A stretch of DNA of 6,081 bases from Bacillota bacterium (GTDB lineage Bacteria > Bacillota > Dethiobacteria > DTU022). The notes under the pieces were generated by a model. The model was given only the letters and a program-made list of their open reading frames with translations. It was not told where the DNA came from and did no database searches. This document shows, in pieces, positions 1-5,817 of this stretch. Every line of letters begins with the position of its first letter. Position 1 is the first letter of the stretch. A program made the translations under genes and the position numbers. The stretch spans positions 1 to 6,081 of the forward strand of contig JAAZIG010000002.1 in NCBI GenBank assembly GCA_012510325.1, in the 5' to 3' direction.

Positions 1-149
1 CCCTTGTCATTCTGCATGCCTCCCCCGCGGGGTCATTCTGAGCGCAGCGAAGAATCTGTGGTACAGCACTGCGCTTAAGGATGACAAAAATGCCTGAGGT
101 TCGAGAGGGGACTCCGAAAAAAGGGCCGGGAGATCCGTCCCCCTGGCGT
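1..149 (+). repeat. Dispersed intergenic repeat, copy A (short form)
   Basis: This is the first of five copies of one composite repeat. It contains the left module (GTCATTCTGAGCGCAGCGAA and following, 32-57), then GTGGTACAGCACTGCGCTTAA, and then jumps directly to the right-hand tail (81-149: ATGACAAAAATGCC, a G-rich stretch, and GGGCCGGGAGATCCGTCCCC). The middle of about 115 bp present in the copies at 1542, 5550 and 5835 is missing. The junction falls at CGCTTAAGG (72-80), which matches the short direct repeats that flank the missing block in the longer copies. A partial extra GTCATTCTG lies at 6-14. Open reading frames here encode only the translated repeat and are not genes. Confidence 0.8.
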
Positions 150-328
150 ACCCTGCACGTTCCTCTCGCGGTCGTTCTGCCTTTTCCCCTTGTCATTCTG
201 CATGCTCTCTCGCGGGGTCATTCTGAGCGCAGCGAAGAATCTGTGGTATAGCACTGCGCTTAAGAATTGTCCTGTGCGTCTGAAGCCAGCAGGGGAGCAT
301 AACCCGAATGATAAAAAATACCTGCGGA
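150..328 (+). repeat. Dispersed intergenic repeat, copy B (diverged right half)
   Basis: A second copy follows copy A in tandem, with its left module at 217-242, 185 bp after that of copy A. The linker (150-216) carries degenerate fragments of the same motif at 171-179 and 192-200, separated by CGCG- and pyrimidine-rich sequence. To the right of the left module, GTGGTATAGCACTGCGCTTAAG is still clear. After that (about 265-328) the match to the long copies becomes weak: AGCATAACCCGAATGAT resembles AGTGTAATCCGCAGTGTT of the other copies. No right-hand terminal module or GGGCC hairpin can be seen. Copy B ends about 10 bp before the promoter of the hydrolase gene. With copy A it accounts for the gene-free left edge of the window. 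Confidence 0.7.
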
Positions 329-336
329 CAAGCCAA

Positions 337-365
337 TTGAACCGTCGACAGAACATTGCTATAAT
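337..365 (+). promoter_or_regulatory. Sigma-A type promoter of the nitrilase-family gene
   Basis: TTGAAC at 337-342 is a 5-of-6 match to the -35 consensus. TATAAT at 360-365 is a perfect -10 box. They are separated by the optimal 17 bp, and TGC immediately before the -10 box adds the extended -10 motif. Transcription would start near position 372, giving a leader of about 75 nt before the start codon at 449. The promoter lies just right of repeat copy B, so the gene does not depend on transcription through the repeats. Confidence 0.85.
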
Positions 366-393
366 TTAATCAGAAAGCAGAGCCAAACTGCCA

Positions 394-405
394 TGCTTGC
401 AAGCA
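394..405. promoter_or_regulatory. 12-bp perfect palindrome in the leader (possible operator)
   Basis: TGCTTGCAAGCA is a perfect palindrome about 22 bp downstream of the predicted transcription start and about 43 bp before the start codon. A repressor bound here could block elongation from the promoter at 337-365. It has no spacer and therefore forms a poor RNA hairpin. No regulator gene is present in the window, and a 12-bp palindrome can arise by chance, so the operator role is only a suggestion. Confidence 0.3.
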
Positions 406-431
406 ATGATCTTCGCTCTACCAATAAGCGT

Positions 432-437
432 AAGGAG
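432..437 (+). promoter_or_regulatory. Ribosome binding site deciding the hydrolase start
   Basis: AAGGAG is the only good Shine-Dalgarno match upstream of the gene. It overlaps the first possible GTG (437) and lies 2 bp from the second (440), so neither can be served by it. It is 11 bp from TTG at 449, which is a workable though long spacing. A GTG at 467 would begin VAAVQLKPQIGN, typical of this family, but it has no better site. Confidence 0.6.
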
Positions 438-448
438 TGGTGGTAACA

Positions 449-1387
449 TTGGGTGATTTAACAACGGTGGCAGCGGTACAGCTGAAGCCGCAGATCGGCA
501 ACCTGCAGGCTAATTTAAGCGCCTGTGAACAGATGGCCGACGAAGCCGGCAGGAAGGGGGCGCAATGGATCATCCTGCCGGAATTTTTCACCACCGGAAT
601 GGCCTTCAATCCCCTCATCGCCGAAGCGATCCAGCCTTCGGACAACAGTCCGGCGCTGAACCTGCTGCTGGCGCTGGCTCAGCGGCACAGTGCCTATGTC
701 GGGGGTTCCTTTATCATGCGCGATGAAGACGGTGTGGTGCGGAACGCTTTTTTCCTCACCTCGCCACAGGGCATTGTCGGAAGGCACAATAAGGATATCC
801 CGACGATGTGGGAGAACTGCTTTTATGTAGGCGGAACCGATGACGGCATCATTGAGCAAAAAGAACGAACTGTCGGAGTCTCGCTGTGCTGGGAATTCAT
901 GCGCTCGCAGACAGCGCGCCGGCTGCGGGAGAAGGTTGATCTCGTCGTCGGGGGCAGCTGCTGGTGGAGTGTGCCCTCATGGGTGCCGAAAGCGGTGACG
1001 AGCCGCTGGGAGGAAAAAAACGAGGAGACTGCCCTTGAATCGGTGCGCTCCTTTGCCGCCTATGTCGGGGCGCCGATCATTCATGCCGCTCATGTCGGCG
1101 AAATTGAATGTTCCCTGCCGTGGACGCCGCTGAACTACCGGGGTCATTACGAAGCCGGTTCCATGATCGTTGACGGTACCGGAAAGATCATCGCCCTGCG
1201 CCGTCGCCGCGAGGGGGCCGGTCTCGTCATGGGGAAGCTCACAATCGGGCGGACCAGGCCGCAGGCAGAGGTGCCGCAGAGATACTGGCTTCACAACCGC
1301 GGCCCCATCCCCACAGTGGCCTGGAACTACCAGCGCTGGCACGGGATCAGGTGGCACCAGAAAAATGTCGCCAAACGTAAGCCGTAA
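449..1387 (+). CDS. Carbon-nitrogen hydrolase, nitrilase superfamily
   Basis: This is a cytoplasmic hydrolase of the nitrilase/amidase/N-carbamoylase superfamily, which attacks non-peptide C-N bonds (nitriles, amides, ureido acids) through a cysteine thioester. With the TTG start the protein has 312 residues, a usual length for the family. The N-terminus TVAAVQLKPQIGN is the typical first strand. The catalytic triad is intact: Glu45 in WIILPEFFTTG, Lys115 in GRHNKDIP, and Cys147 in GVSLCWEFMR. Glu122 (TMWENCFYVGG) is at the position of the second conserved glutamate. GHYEAGSMIVDGTGKIIA (around 235-252) is the usual late strand pair. CWEFMR in place of the common CYDxRFPE suggests a branch distinct from omega-amidases and N-carbamylputrescine amidases, so I name no substrate. 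The last 35 or so residues form a basic tail with four tryptophans. The gene is alone under its own promoter. Starts at 437, 440 and 467 are possible; 449 fits the ribosome binding site best. The superfamily is near certain, the substrate unknown. Confidence 0.93.
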   Translation: MGDLTTVAAVQLKPQIGNLQANLSACEQMADEAGRKGAQWIILPEFFTTGMAFNPLIAEAIQPSDNSPALNLLLALAQRHSAYVGGSFIMRDEDGVVRNAFFLTSPQGIVGRHNKDIPTMWENCFYVGGTDDGIIEQKERTVGVSLCWEFMRSQTARRLREKVDLVVGGSCWWSVPSWVPKAVTSRWEEKNEETALESVRSFAAYVGAPIIHAAHVGEIECSLPWTPLNYRGHYEAGSMIVDGTGKIIALRRRREGAGLVMGKLTIGRTRPQAEVPQRYWLHNRGPIPTVAWNYQRWHGIRWHQKNVAKRKP

Positions 1388-1455
1388 CCCGGCCACAGCG
1401 GCTTGCCAGATTCCCGTACCTAAGCGGGAAACCGTCATGAGGCGTAGATGAAATA

Positions 1456-1485
1456 ACAAGCGGAAGGGAAAGCCCTTCCGCTTGT
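1456..1485. terminator. Strong hairpin between the convergent genes (terminator-like, nitrilase side)
   Basis: ACAAGCGGAAGGG (1456-1468) pairs perfectly with CCCTTCCGCTTGT (1473-1485), giving 13 bp around an AAAG loop, 68 bp after the hydrolase stop. On the plus strand it is followed by CTGTGCG rather than a T-run. On the minus strand it is followed by TTATTT, so it is a better intrinsic terminator for leftward transcription and perhaps a backup for the surface-protein gene. A smaller inverted repeat, TTCCCG (1411-1416) with CGGGAA (1425-1430), lies between it and the hydrolase stop. Confidence 0.65.
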
Positions 1486-1518
1486 CTGTGCGCCACTAGA
1501 TCCGCCCGTGTGGTGCAC

Positions 1519-1756
1519 CGGGAGACCCGCCCCCTCTCGCGGTCATTCTGAGCGCAGCGAAGAATCTGCGGTATAGCGCTTCGCTTAGGGATTGTAAAGT
1601 GCATTACTGGGGCCAATGGGGGAGTGTAATCCGCAGTGTTTGCCTGGTGCAGCAGCTTCGTTGTAGATCCTTCGCTATGCTCGGGATGACAAAAAATGCC
1701 TGGGGCTTGGGAGGGGGGCTCCGAAAAATGGGCCAGGAGATCCGTCCCCCTGGCCC
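1519..1756 (+). repeat. Dispersed intergenic repeat, copy C, with MITE-like core 1542-1690
   Basis: This is the clearest copy of the family. The left module (1542-1567) and the right module (1665-1690, starting AGATCCTTCGCTATGCTC) are imperfect inverted repeats of each other, 21 of 26 positions identical, enclosing 97 bp with no coding potential. This is the architecture of a miniature inverted-repeat element, but I see no target-site duplication. The core is followed by AAAAAATGCC, a G-rich stretch, and a hairpin with GGGCCAGG (1730-1737) pairing with CCTGGCCC (1749-1756). The sequence before the core, GGGAGACCCGCCCCCTCTCGC, resembles the tail of another copy. The whole block sits between the two strong hairpins at 1456-1485 and 1762-1796. 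No gene lies in 1388-1818. Confidence 0.75.
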
Positions 1757-1761
1757 AAAAG

Positions 1762-1796
1762 AGGCAAGCGGAAGGGGAAAACCCTTCCGCTTGCCT
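1762..1796 (-). terminator. Intrinsic terminator of the LPXTG surface-protein gene
   Basis: AGGCAAGCGGAAGGG (1762-1776) pairs over 15 perfect bp with CCCTTCCGCTTGCCT (1782-1796), with a 5-nt loop. It starts 22 bp after the stop codon of the minus-strand gene. Read on the minus strand, the stem is followed by C and then TTTT (1760-1757), a short U-tract. The stem shares the core AAGCGGAAGGG with the hairpin at 1456-1485. Confidence 0.8.
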
Positions 1797-1818
1797 GTCG
1801 TAACTGTCTCTCGGGTAA

Positions 1819-4800
1819 CTACCGCAGGGGGAACAGTTTTTTCTTGTTAACGGTAAAAACGATGAGCCCGGCTCCGATCAGAACGAGCAGGAGCCACCGC
1901 AAGAGCGAGCCGGTAACGCCTGTTTGCGGAAGGGCGCCCTCACCTGTCTTTTTATCTAAAGAGAGCAGGTAGGAGGAGCAACGGGATTGCTTGACCGTGA
2001 CATAGCCCTGCCCATCTACTGTAGCCGCCTGCACGTATTCCAACTGGTCGTCTGCAGGGTTGTAGTAGAAGTAATGCAACTTCTTCCCGGCGTGCTCTTT
2101 TCCTGCATAGATGGAGATCTCTGCTTCACCCGGCAGGGCACCATCATGGTTGAACTCGAGCATGAGGAAGAAGTCCTGACCCGCCAGAGTGCGGATGGTG
2201 CGGTAGTGCAATCCTTCATTGAAGCGGAGGCCGAAGTCATAATCTTGGCCTTTTGCACCCTGCTGCAGCGCACCTTTGGGGAAGGTGACGCTGTAGCCGT
2301 CACCGTAGAGCACCACGGGCTTCGCTTCGTTGAGCGCCAGCAGGGCCGCCATCTGTTCCGCCGAGAGGATGGTGGAGCCCTTTGTCAGATCGACGGTGAT
2401 CTCTTGGTCACCGCTGACGATGGCCTCGGCAGGGACATAGGGATCGGCGGGAGGCTCACCGGCACTGATCAGACGAAAACTCGCCGCGATGGTGTGATTC
2501 GCCGCAACATCGCTGAAAGTGTAACTCGCGAGAGCGCCCACACTGACACCGTCCACCTTGACCTCATCGATGGCGTAACCGTCCCGCGGAGTGATCGTGA
2601 ACTGCCGACTTTCGCCGTGGCCCACCGTCACTGCTCCCGCAGGGGTGATGGTGCCGTTGGCTCCGGCGGTGGCAGTGATGGTATAGCTGAGCGGCGGAGC
2701 GGTGTCGTCAGGGGTCTTGGAGGCCAGGGCGGTGTTGCCGTAACAGCCCAGGTTGATCCGGCCGCCGTTGGGAGCCGGTTCTCTCGCATAAGCGGAAGCG
2801 GGGTCGCCCGCATCGATGCAGGGACTGGTGACGGCGTCGGCCACCCAGGTGCTGCCGTTCCATCTGCCCGCAGCTGATTTCAAGTGGTAATTATCAGCAA
2901 AAAGAGGGTCGCCGACAACGCGGTGGCTGTAGGCATCCGCCGCAATCTCTCTGATTGTTCCCAGGTCGGGATGTTCATAAGAAGACTGGCTGAAAGGAAG
3001 ATCAGCCCCGTCATCACCGATGAGCGAATAGGCGATGCTGCCCTCTTCCAGAGTAGCATAATAGCTTATGTATGTGTTGTACGCCTTGTTGGCCAGATCG
3101 AGATCAGTGTTGCCTGCGATAATGCAATTGCGGATCACAGGACCGTAGCAGTCGTAAGGAGAGCTGATCCCGTCGATGACGATACCGTATTCATTGCCGG
3201 CTATGGTGCAGTTTTCGATGAGCGGCGCCCCTCCCAACATGTTATAGGGGTTCTTGATCACATTGACGCCGCTGTGGGAAAACCCGGTGATGAGGCAGTT
3301 TTTCAGCACCACCGACTGAGCGGGTTGGAGGTGGACCCCGGCGCCGCTATCGGGCCCGCCGGTAATGGTGCAGCCCTCGATGGTGATGGAATTGATCGCG
3401 TCACCGCCCTCTGTGTTCAATCCATTTCCGGTAAGGGTGCAATCTTTAAGCTTCACATCGCGCCCGGCAAGATGCATGGAATGCCGGCAGTTGCGCACGG
3501 TACAGTTTTCCAGCAAAATCTTTGAACTTTCCACAGTGGACGGCGAAATTATGCCTATGCCCCTGTACAGGCCGTCCATGATGCAATGCTTTAACGTAAT
3601 GCTGCCTCTCAGGTAGTGGGTGACTAAGATCTCGTTGCCGTACTCTAAACCGTCCTTTTTGGTAAAGGTGATCGGCTGGGTCTCTGTTCCCACCGCCGTG
3701 AGCGTTCCCCGCACGTACAAATTGTCATCGCCTGTACCGTCGCCGAGGCAAACGGTCACACCGGGCTTTATCGTCAGGGAACTTTGGTTGTTTTCATCGC
3801 TTCCCACGACGATCATCTCTTTTGTCAGCAGGTAGGGGATGTCCGCCTGACCCCAGACCGCCTCCCTGTAGATGCCATGGGGAGAATAACCAGTGTCTCC
3901 TGAGAGGACAATGTAGCGGAGCTCCCCGGGATAGTCGGCGCCGAAAGTGTTGCCGGCGCTTCCGGTAAGGCCCTCGTTGATCTGTGCTCTCGCGCCGATC
4001 TCAACGGGATAGATATCTGTAGCAGCGCCGTAGTTGAAGCTGTTGCCTGTCAGCGTCACCATTTGGTTTTGGTGATGTGAATCCAAGGTGGCATATATGA
4101 ACACCGGGCCGCCATGCTGTCCGGGTACAAAATCTTCGAAAACACAGCCCGTTACGCTGGCTTTGTGGCCGCCCTGGATCAACAGGGGGCGGACGCTGAT
4201 ATCTGAGAAGGTGCAGTCTGCAACCGTTGTCTCAATCTCTTCTTCCGCCTGTTTATGATAAACGAATACCGCCGTGCCGAAGCCGCTAAAAATGGAGTTC
4301 AATGCGGTGACGGTCCCTGTTTCTGTTTTTCCCATTGCGTTGCAATAGCAAATCGCCACGGGGCTATAGTTGGTTACTTTACACACGGGATCTTTAAATG
4401 TACAACCCGACACTGAGATTTTGACCTCGCTGTCCATACTGTGGCTATAGGGATGGCCTCTTCCGTAGAGCAGCCCGTCCCTGGTGTTCCCGCCGTATTT
4501 AAAAGTGCAATCTGTAAAGGAGATGCTGGTGTCCCCCTCGGGCGAGCCCATCGCCTCGATTTTCCCCCAGCCAGCCTCCTCTCGTCCGGGCACAGCCGTA
4601 AAGATCACCCCATTGGCGACAATAGAGCCGTTTGTCACCCGCAACTCCGGGTAAGGGAACTTGTTGTCGGTGCCTTGGATTAAGCTGGTATCGCTGCTGA
4701 AGTAGACCATGGCGCCGTTTTTGATGGTTAGCCGCGCACCGTTTGTGATCTGGGGTGCTCTCTTATCCTTCGTACGACAGATATAGTAAACATTACCTTC

Positions 4801-4950
4801 ACTCCAGGTTACGTTTTCGGTGATATCTGCATCTACAAAGAAGACTGAGCCCCCTCCGCCGGCGGAGATGATGTTCCCGCTTTCGGCGAAGGCAAAGAAA
4901 AGCGACAAAGACAGGAACAGACAGAGTCCCACGACAAATATTTTTTTCAT
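1819..4950 (-). CDS. LPXTG-anchored surface protein with right-handed parallel beta-helix repeats
   Basis: This is a secreted protein of 1043 residues, probably joined to peptidoglycan by a sortase. Residues 1-22 are a signal peptide (MKK, then a hydrophobic core ending AFA). Residues about 45-340 and 370-640 are beta-helix rungs of the type seen in pectate-lyase-like folds. Many rungs carry a DCTF/GCTI/NCTIAGN motif, with cysteines at 148, 183, 246, 269, 456, 483, 504, 527, 552, 581 and 609. Residues about 680-740 (DPLFADNYHL, SPCIDAGDP, INLGCYGNT) resemble the C-terminal end of other bacterial surface beta-helix proteins. Residues 755-828 (ATAGANGTITPAG to ANHTIAASF) form one bacterial surface repeat of the InlB/Flg_new type. 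Residues about 845-998 are a beta-rich module I cannot name. LPQTG is at 1007-1011, followed by a membrane segment and NKKKLFPLR. Beta-helices of this sort usually bind or cleave polysaccharides, but I cannot identify a catalytic site, so adhesion or glycan binding is an inference. The ATG at 4950 is chosen for its ribosome binding site; TTG codons at 4968 and 4965 are in frame. The sortase gene is not in the window. Confidence 0.93.
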   Translation of the reverse strand: MKKIFVVGLCLFLSLSLFFAFAESGNIISAGGGGSVFFVDADITENVTWSEGNVYYICRTKDKRAPQITNGARLTIKNGAMVYFSSDTSLIQGTDNKFPYPELRVTNGSIVANGVIFTAVPGREEAGWGKIEAMGSPEGDTSISFTDCTFKYGGNTRDGLLYGRGHPYSHSMDSEVKISVSGCTFKDPVCKVTNYSPVAICYCNAMGKTETGTVTALNSIFSGFGTAVFVYHKQAEEEIETTVADCTFSDISVRPLLIQGGHKASVTGCVFEDFVPGQHGGPVFIYATLDSHHQNQMVTLTGNSFNYGAATDIYPVEIGARAQINEGLTGSAGNTFGADYPGELRYIVLSGDTGYSPHGIYREAVWGQADIPYLLTKEMIVVGSDENNQSSLTIKPGVTVCLGDGTGDDNLYVRGTLTAVGTETQPITFTKKDGLEYGNEILVTHYLRGSITLKHCIMDGLYRGIGIISPSTVESSKILLENCTVRNCRHSMHLAGRDVKLKDCTLTGNGLNTEGGDAINSITIEGCTITGGPDSGAGVHLQPAQSVVLKNCLITGFSHSGVNVIKNPYNMLGGAPLIENCTIAGNEYGIVIDGISSPYDCYGPVIRNCIIAGNTDLDLANKAYNTYISYYATLEEGSIAYSLIGDDGADLPFSQSSYEHPDLGTIREIAADAYSHRVVGDPLFADNYHLKSAAGRWNGSTWVADAVTSPCIDAGDPASAYAREPAPNGGRINLGCYGNTALASKTPDDTAPPLSYTITATAGANGTITPAGAVTVGHGESRQFTITPRDGYAIDEVKVDGVSVGALASYTFSDVAANHTIAASFRLISAGEPPADPYVPAEAIVSGDQEITVDLTKGSTILSAEQMAALLALNEAKPVVLYGDGYSVTFPKGALQQGAKGQDYDFGLRFNEGLHYRTIRTLAGQDFFLMLEFNHDGALPGEAEISIYAGKEHAGKKLHYFYYNPADDQLEYVQAATVDGQGYVTVKQSRCSSYLLSLDKKTGEGALPQTGVTGSLLRWLLLVLIGAGLIVFTVNKKKLFPLR

Positions 4951-4957
4951 CAGGTTG

Positions 4958-4963
4958 CCTCCC
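4958..4963 (-). promoter_or_regulatory. Ribosome binding site deciding the surface-protein start
   Basis: On the minus strand GGGAGG lies 7 bp before ATG at 4950, and the encoded MKKIFVVG starts a canonical signal peptide. The upstream in-frame TTG codons at 4968 and 4965 lie before or against this site and would add six residues ahead of the lysines. The 70 bp between this gene and the next gene upstream contains TAAAAT as a possible -10 box but no matching -35 box, so I do not call a separate promoter. Confidence 0.8.
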
Positions 4964-5020
4964 AACAATTAATTTTACTTTCCGCGGGGTAAAAATGAGC
5001 GGTCGCGGTCATTTTGCAGG

Positions 5021-5326
5021 TCAGCGCCGCTGACGGCGGTGCGCCTGCTCGATCGTTGTGGCCAGTTCGCGGAGAATGATCCGGCCCCATTTCGCGCTGG
5101 TGCCCTCCCCGGCCCCTTCGGGAAAGATGGAGACCGCTGTCTCCTGCTCGCTTGCCCCGGTGCTCAGCCCGATTCTCATCTTTCCCGCGAGCCGCCCTTC
5201 GGAGACGATGAGTGTTCCCCGGGCGCTGTTGGAGCTGTCCAGATTGAGCTCCAGCTTCTCGATGGTATCGTAGAGCGCGTTGGTGACGATGCTCTTTTCA
5301 TAGGGGAAACTCTGCTTTAGCGTCAC
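5021..5326 (-). CDS. Small conserved-looking protein of unknown function
   Basis: This gene encodes 101 residues from a GTG start with GGGAGG 10 bp upstream. I do not recognise the family. The protein is soluble, with no signal peptide and no membrane segment. Residues 8-27 (PYEKSIVTNALYDTIEKLEL) look like an amphipathic helix, followed by alternating strands (about 36-70: GTLIVSEG, GKMRIGLS, ETAVSIFP). A C-terminal helix (about 79-98, KWGRIILRELATTIEQAHRR) ends in a basic tail. A helix-strands-helix order would suit a small alpha/beta or helix-grip-like ligand-binding fold, but this is speculation. Sensible composition, a good ribosome binding site and freedom from the repeat family argue that it is real. 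It ends 70 bp before the surface-protein gene on the same strand with no terminator between, so the two may share a transcript. No functional link is shown. Confidence 0.72.
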   Translation of the reverse strand: MTLKQSFPYEKSIVTNALYDTIEKLELNLDSSNSARGTLIVSEGRLAGKMRIGLSTGASEQETAVSIFPEGAGEGTSAKWGRIILRELATTIEQAHRRQRR

Positions 5327-5345
5327 TAGCCCACCCCCTCCCTAG

Positions 5346-5520
5346 AACAGTTTAATGGGGATCATCCTGCTGGAACAGTCCGGGAAAGGTAGAGGTGCGC
5401 GCAAAGAAGGGGCCAGATTTAGTACAGGAATAAAATTGGTCGATCACTTTGCCCCCGGTAAGGCTGAGCCTCGAGGTATATTTATCCACCCCAAGTAAAA
5501 ATAGGAAATAACCCCTGAAA
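5346..5520. other. Non-repeat intergenic stretch upstream of the small gene
   Basis: These 175 bp separate the start of the small minus-strand gene from the repeat array. They are not part of the repeat family and are locally more AT-rich (5480-5520). They should hold the promoter of the minus-strand genes, but I find no convincing -35/-10 pair at proper spacing. A short inverted repeat, AGGCTGAGCCT, lies at about 5461-5471. I do not recognise a riboswitch or T-box. A frame running leftward through this stretch (5624 to 5352) starts inside the repeat and has no ribosome binding site, so it is not called as a gene. Confidence 0.4.
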
Positions 5521-5817
5521 CCCCTGGTACACTGCACGCTCCCCTCGCGGTCATTCTGAGCGCAGCGAAGAATCTGTAGTATAGCGCTGTGCTTAGGGAC
5601 TGTAAAATGCGTTATTGTGGCCAATGGGGGAGTGTAATCCGCAGTGTTTACCTGGTGCAGCAGCTTCGCTTGAGATCCTTCGCTTTAAGCTCAGGATGAA
5701 AAAAACTGCTTAGGGATGACAAAAATGCCTGGGGTTCGGGAAGGGGGCACCGAAAAATGGGCCGGGAGATCCGTCCCCCTGGCCCAGTCATTCTGGCCTT
5801 TTTCCCCTGGCGCATTC
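5521..5817 (+). repeat. Dispersed intergenic repeat, copy D (long form, tandem with E)
   Basis: This long copy has a left module at 5550-5575, a middle (5576-5672) closely similar to that of copy C, and a right module at 5673-5699 (AGATCCTTCGCTTTAAGCTC). It has an additional AAAAACTGCTTAGGGATGAC segment before the common tail, and a hairpin formed by GGGCCGGG (5759-5766) and CCTGGCCC (5778-5785). TGCTTAGGG occurs twice (5590-5598 and 5707-5715), exactly flanking the block that copy A lacks. The linker to copy E (5786-5817) contains another GTCATTCTG fragment at 5787-5795. Confidence 0.8.

Noticed and set aside
1..330. CRISPR array suggested by repeated GTCATTCTG motifs
   Set aside because: Spacings are irregular, the intervening sequence is itself repeated rather than unique, and no cas gene is present.
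515..1459. Minus-strand frames 515-859 and 977-1459 and a plus-strand frame 1170-1451 over the hydrolase gene
   Set aside because: They overlap a gene with an intact catalytic triad, and their protein sequences are low in recognisable structure.
1599..1850. Plus-strand frame of 83 codons across copy C and the terminator
   Set aside because: It runs through repeat, hairpin and the end of the opposite gene, with no ribosome binding site.
1987..3525. Long plus-strand open frames (1987-2877 and 2884-3525) opposite the surface-protein gene
   Set aside because: They are antisense to a well-supported gene with signal peptide, repeats and LPXTG signal. Their translations show no family features and they lack clear ribosome binding sites. 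They are products of third-position composition.
1819..4950. Calling the surface protein a pectate lyase or other defined enzyme
   Set aside because: The fold type is supported by the repeats, but I cannot see a catalytic motif of any lyase or glycosidase family.
1819..4968. Upstream TTG start for the surface protein at 4968
   Set aside because: The ribosome binding site at 4958-4963 lies after it and serves ATG at 4950, which gives a canonical signal peptide.
5346..5520. Riboswitch or T-box leader upstream of the small gene
   Set aside because: No T-box sequence, no known riboswitch core and no terminator/antiterminator pair could be found; only a small inverted repeat is present.
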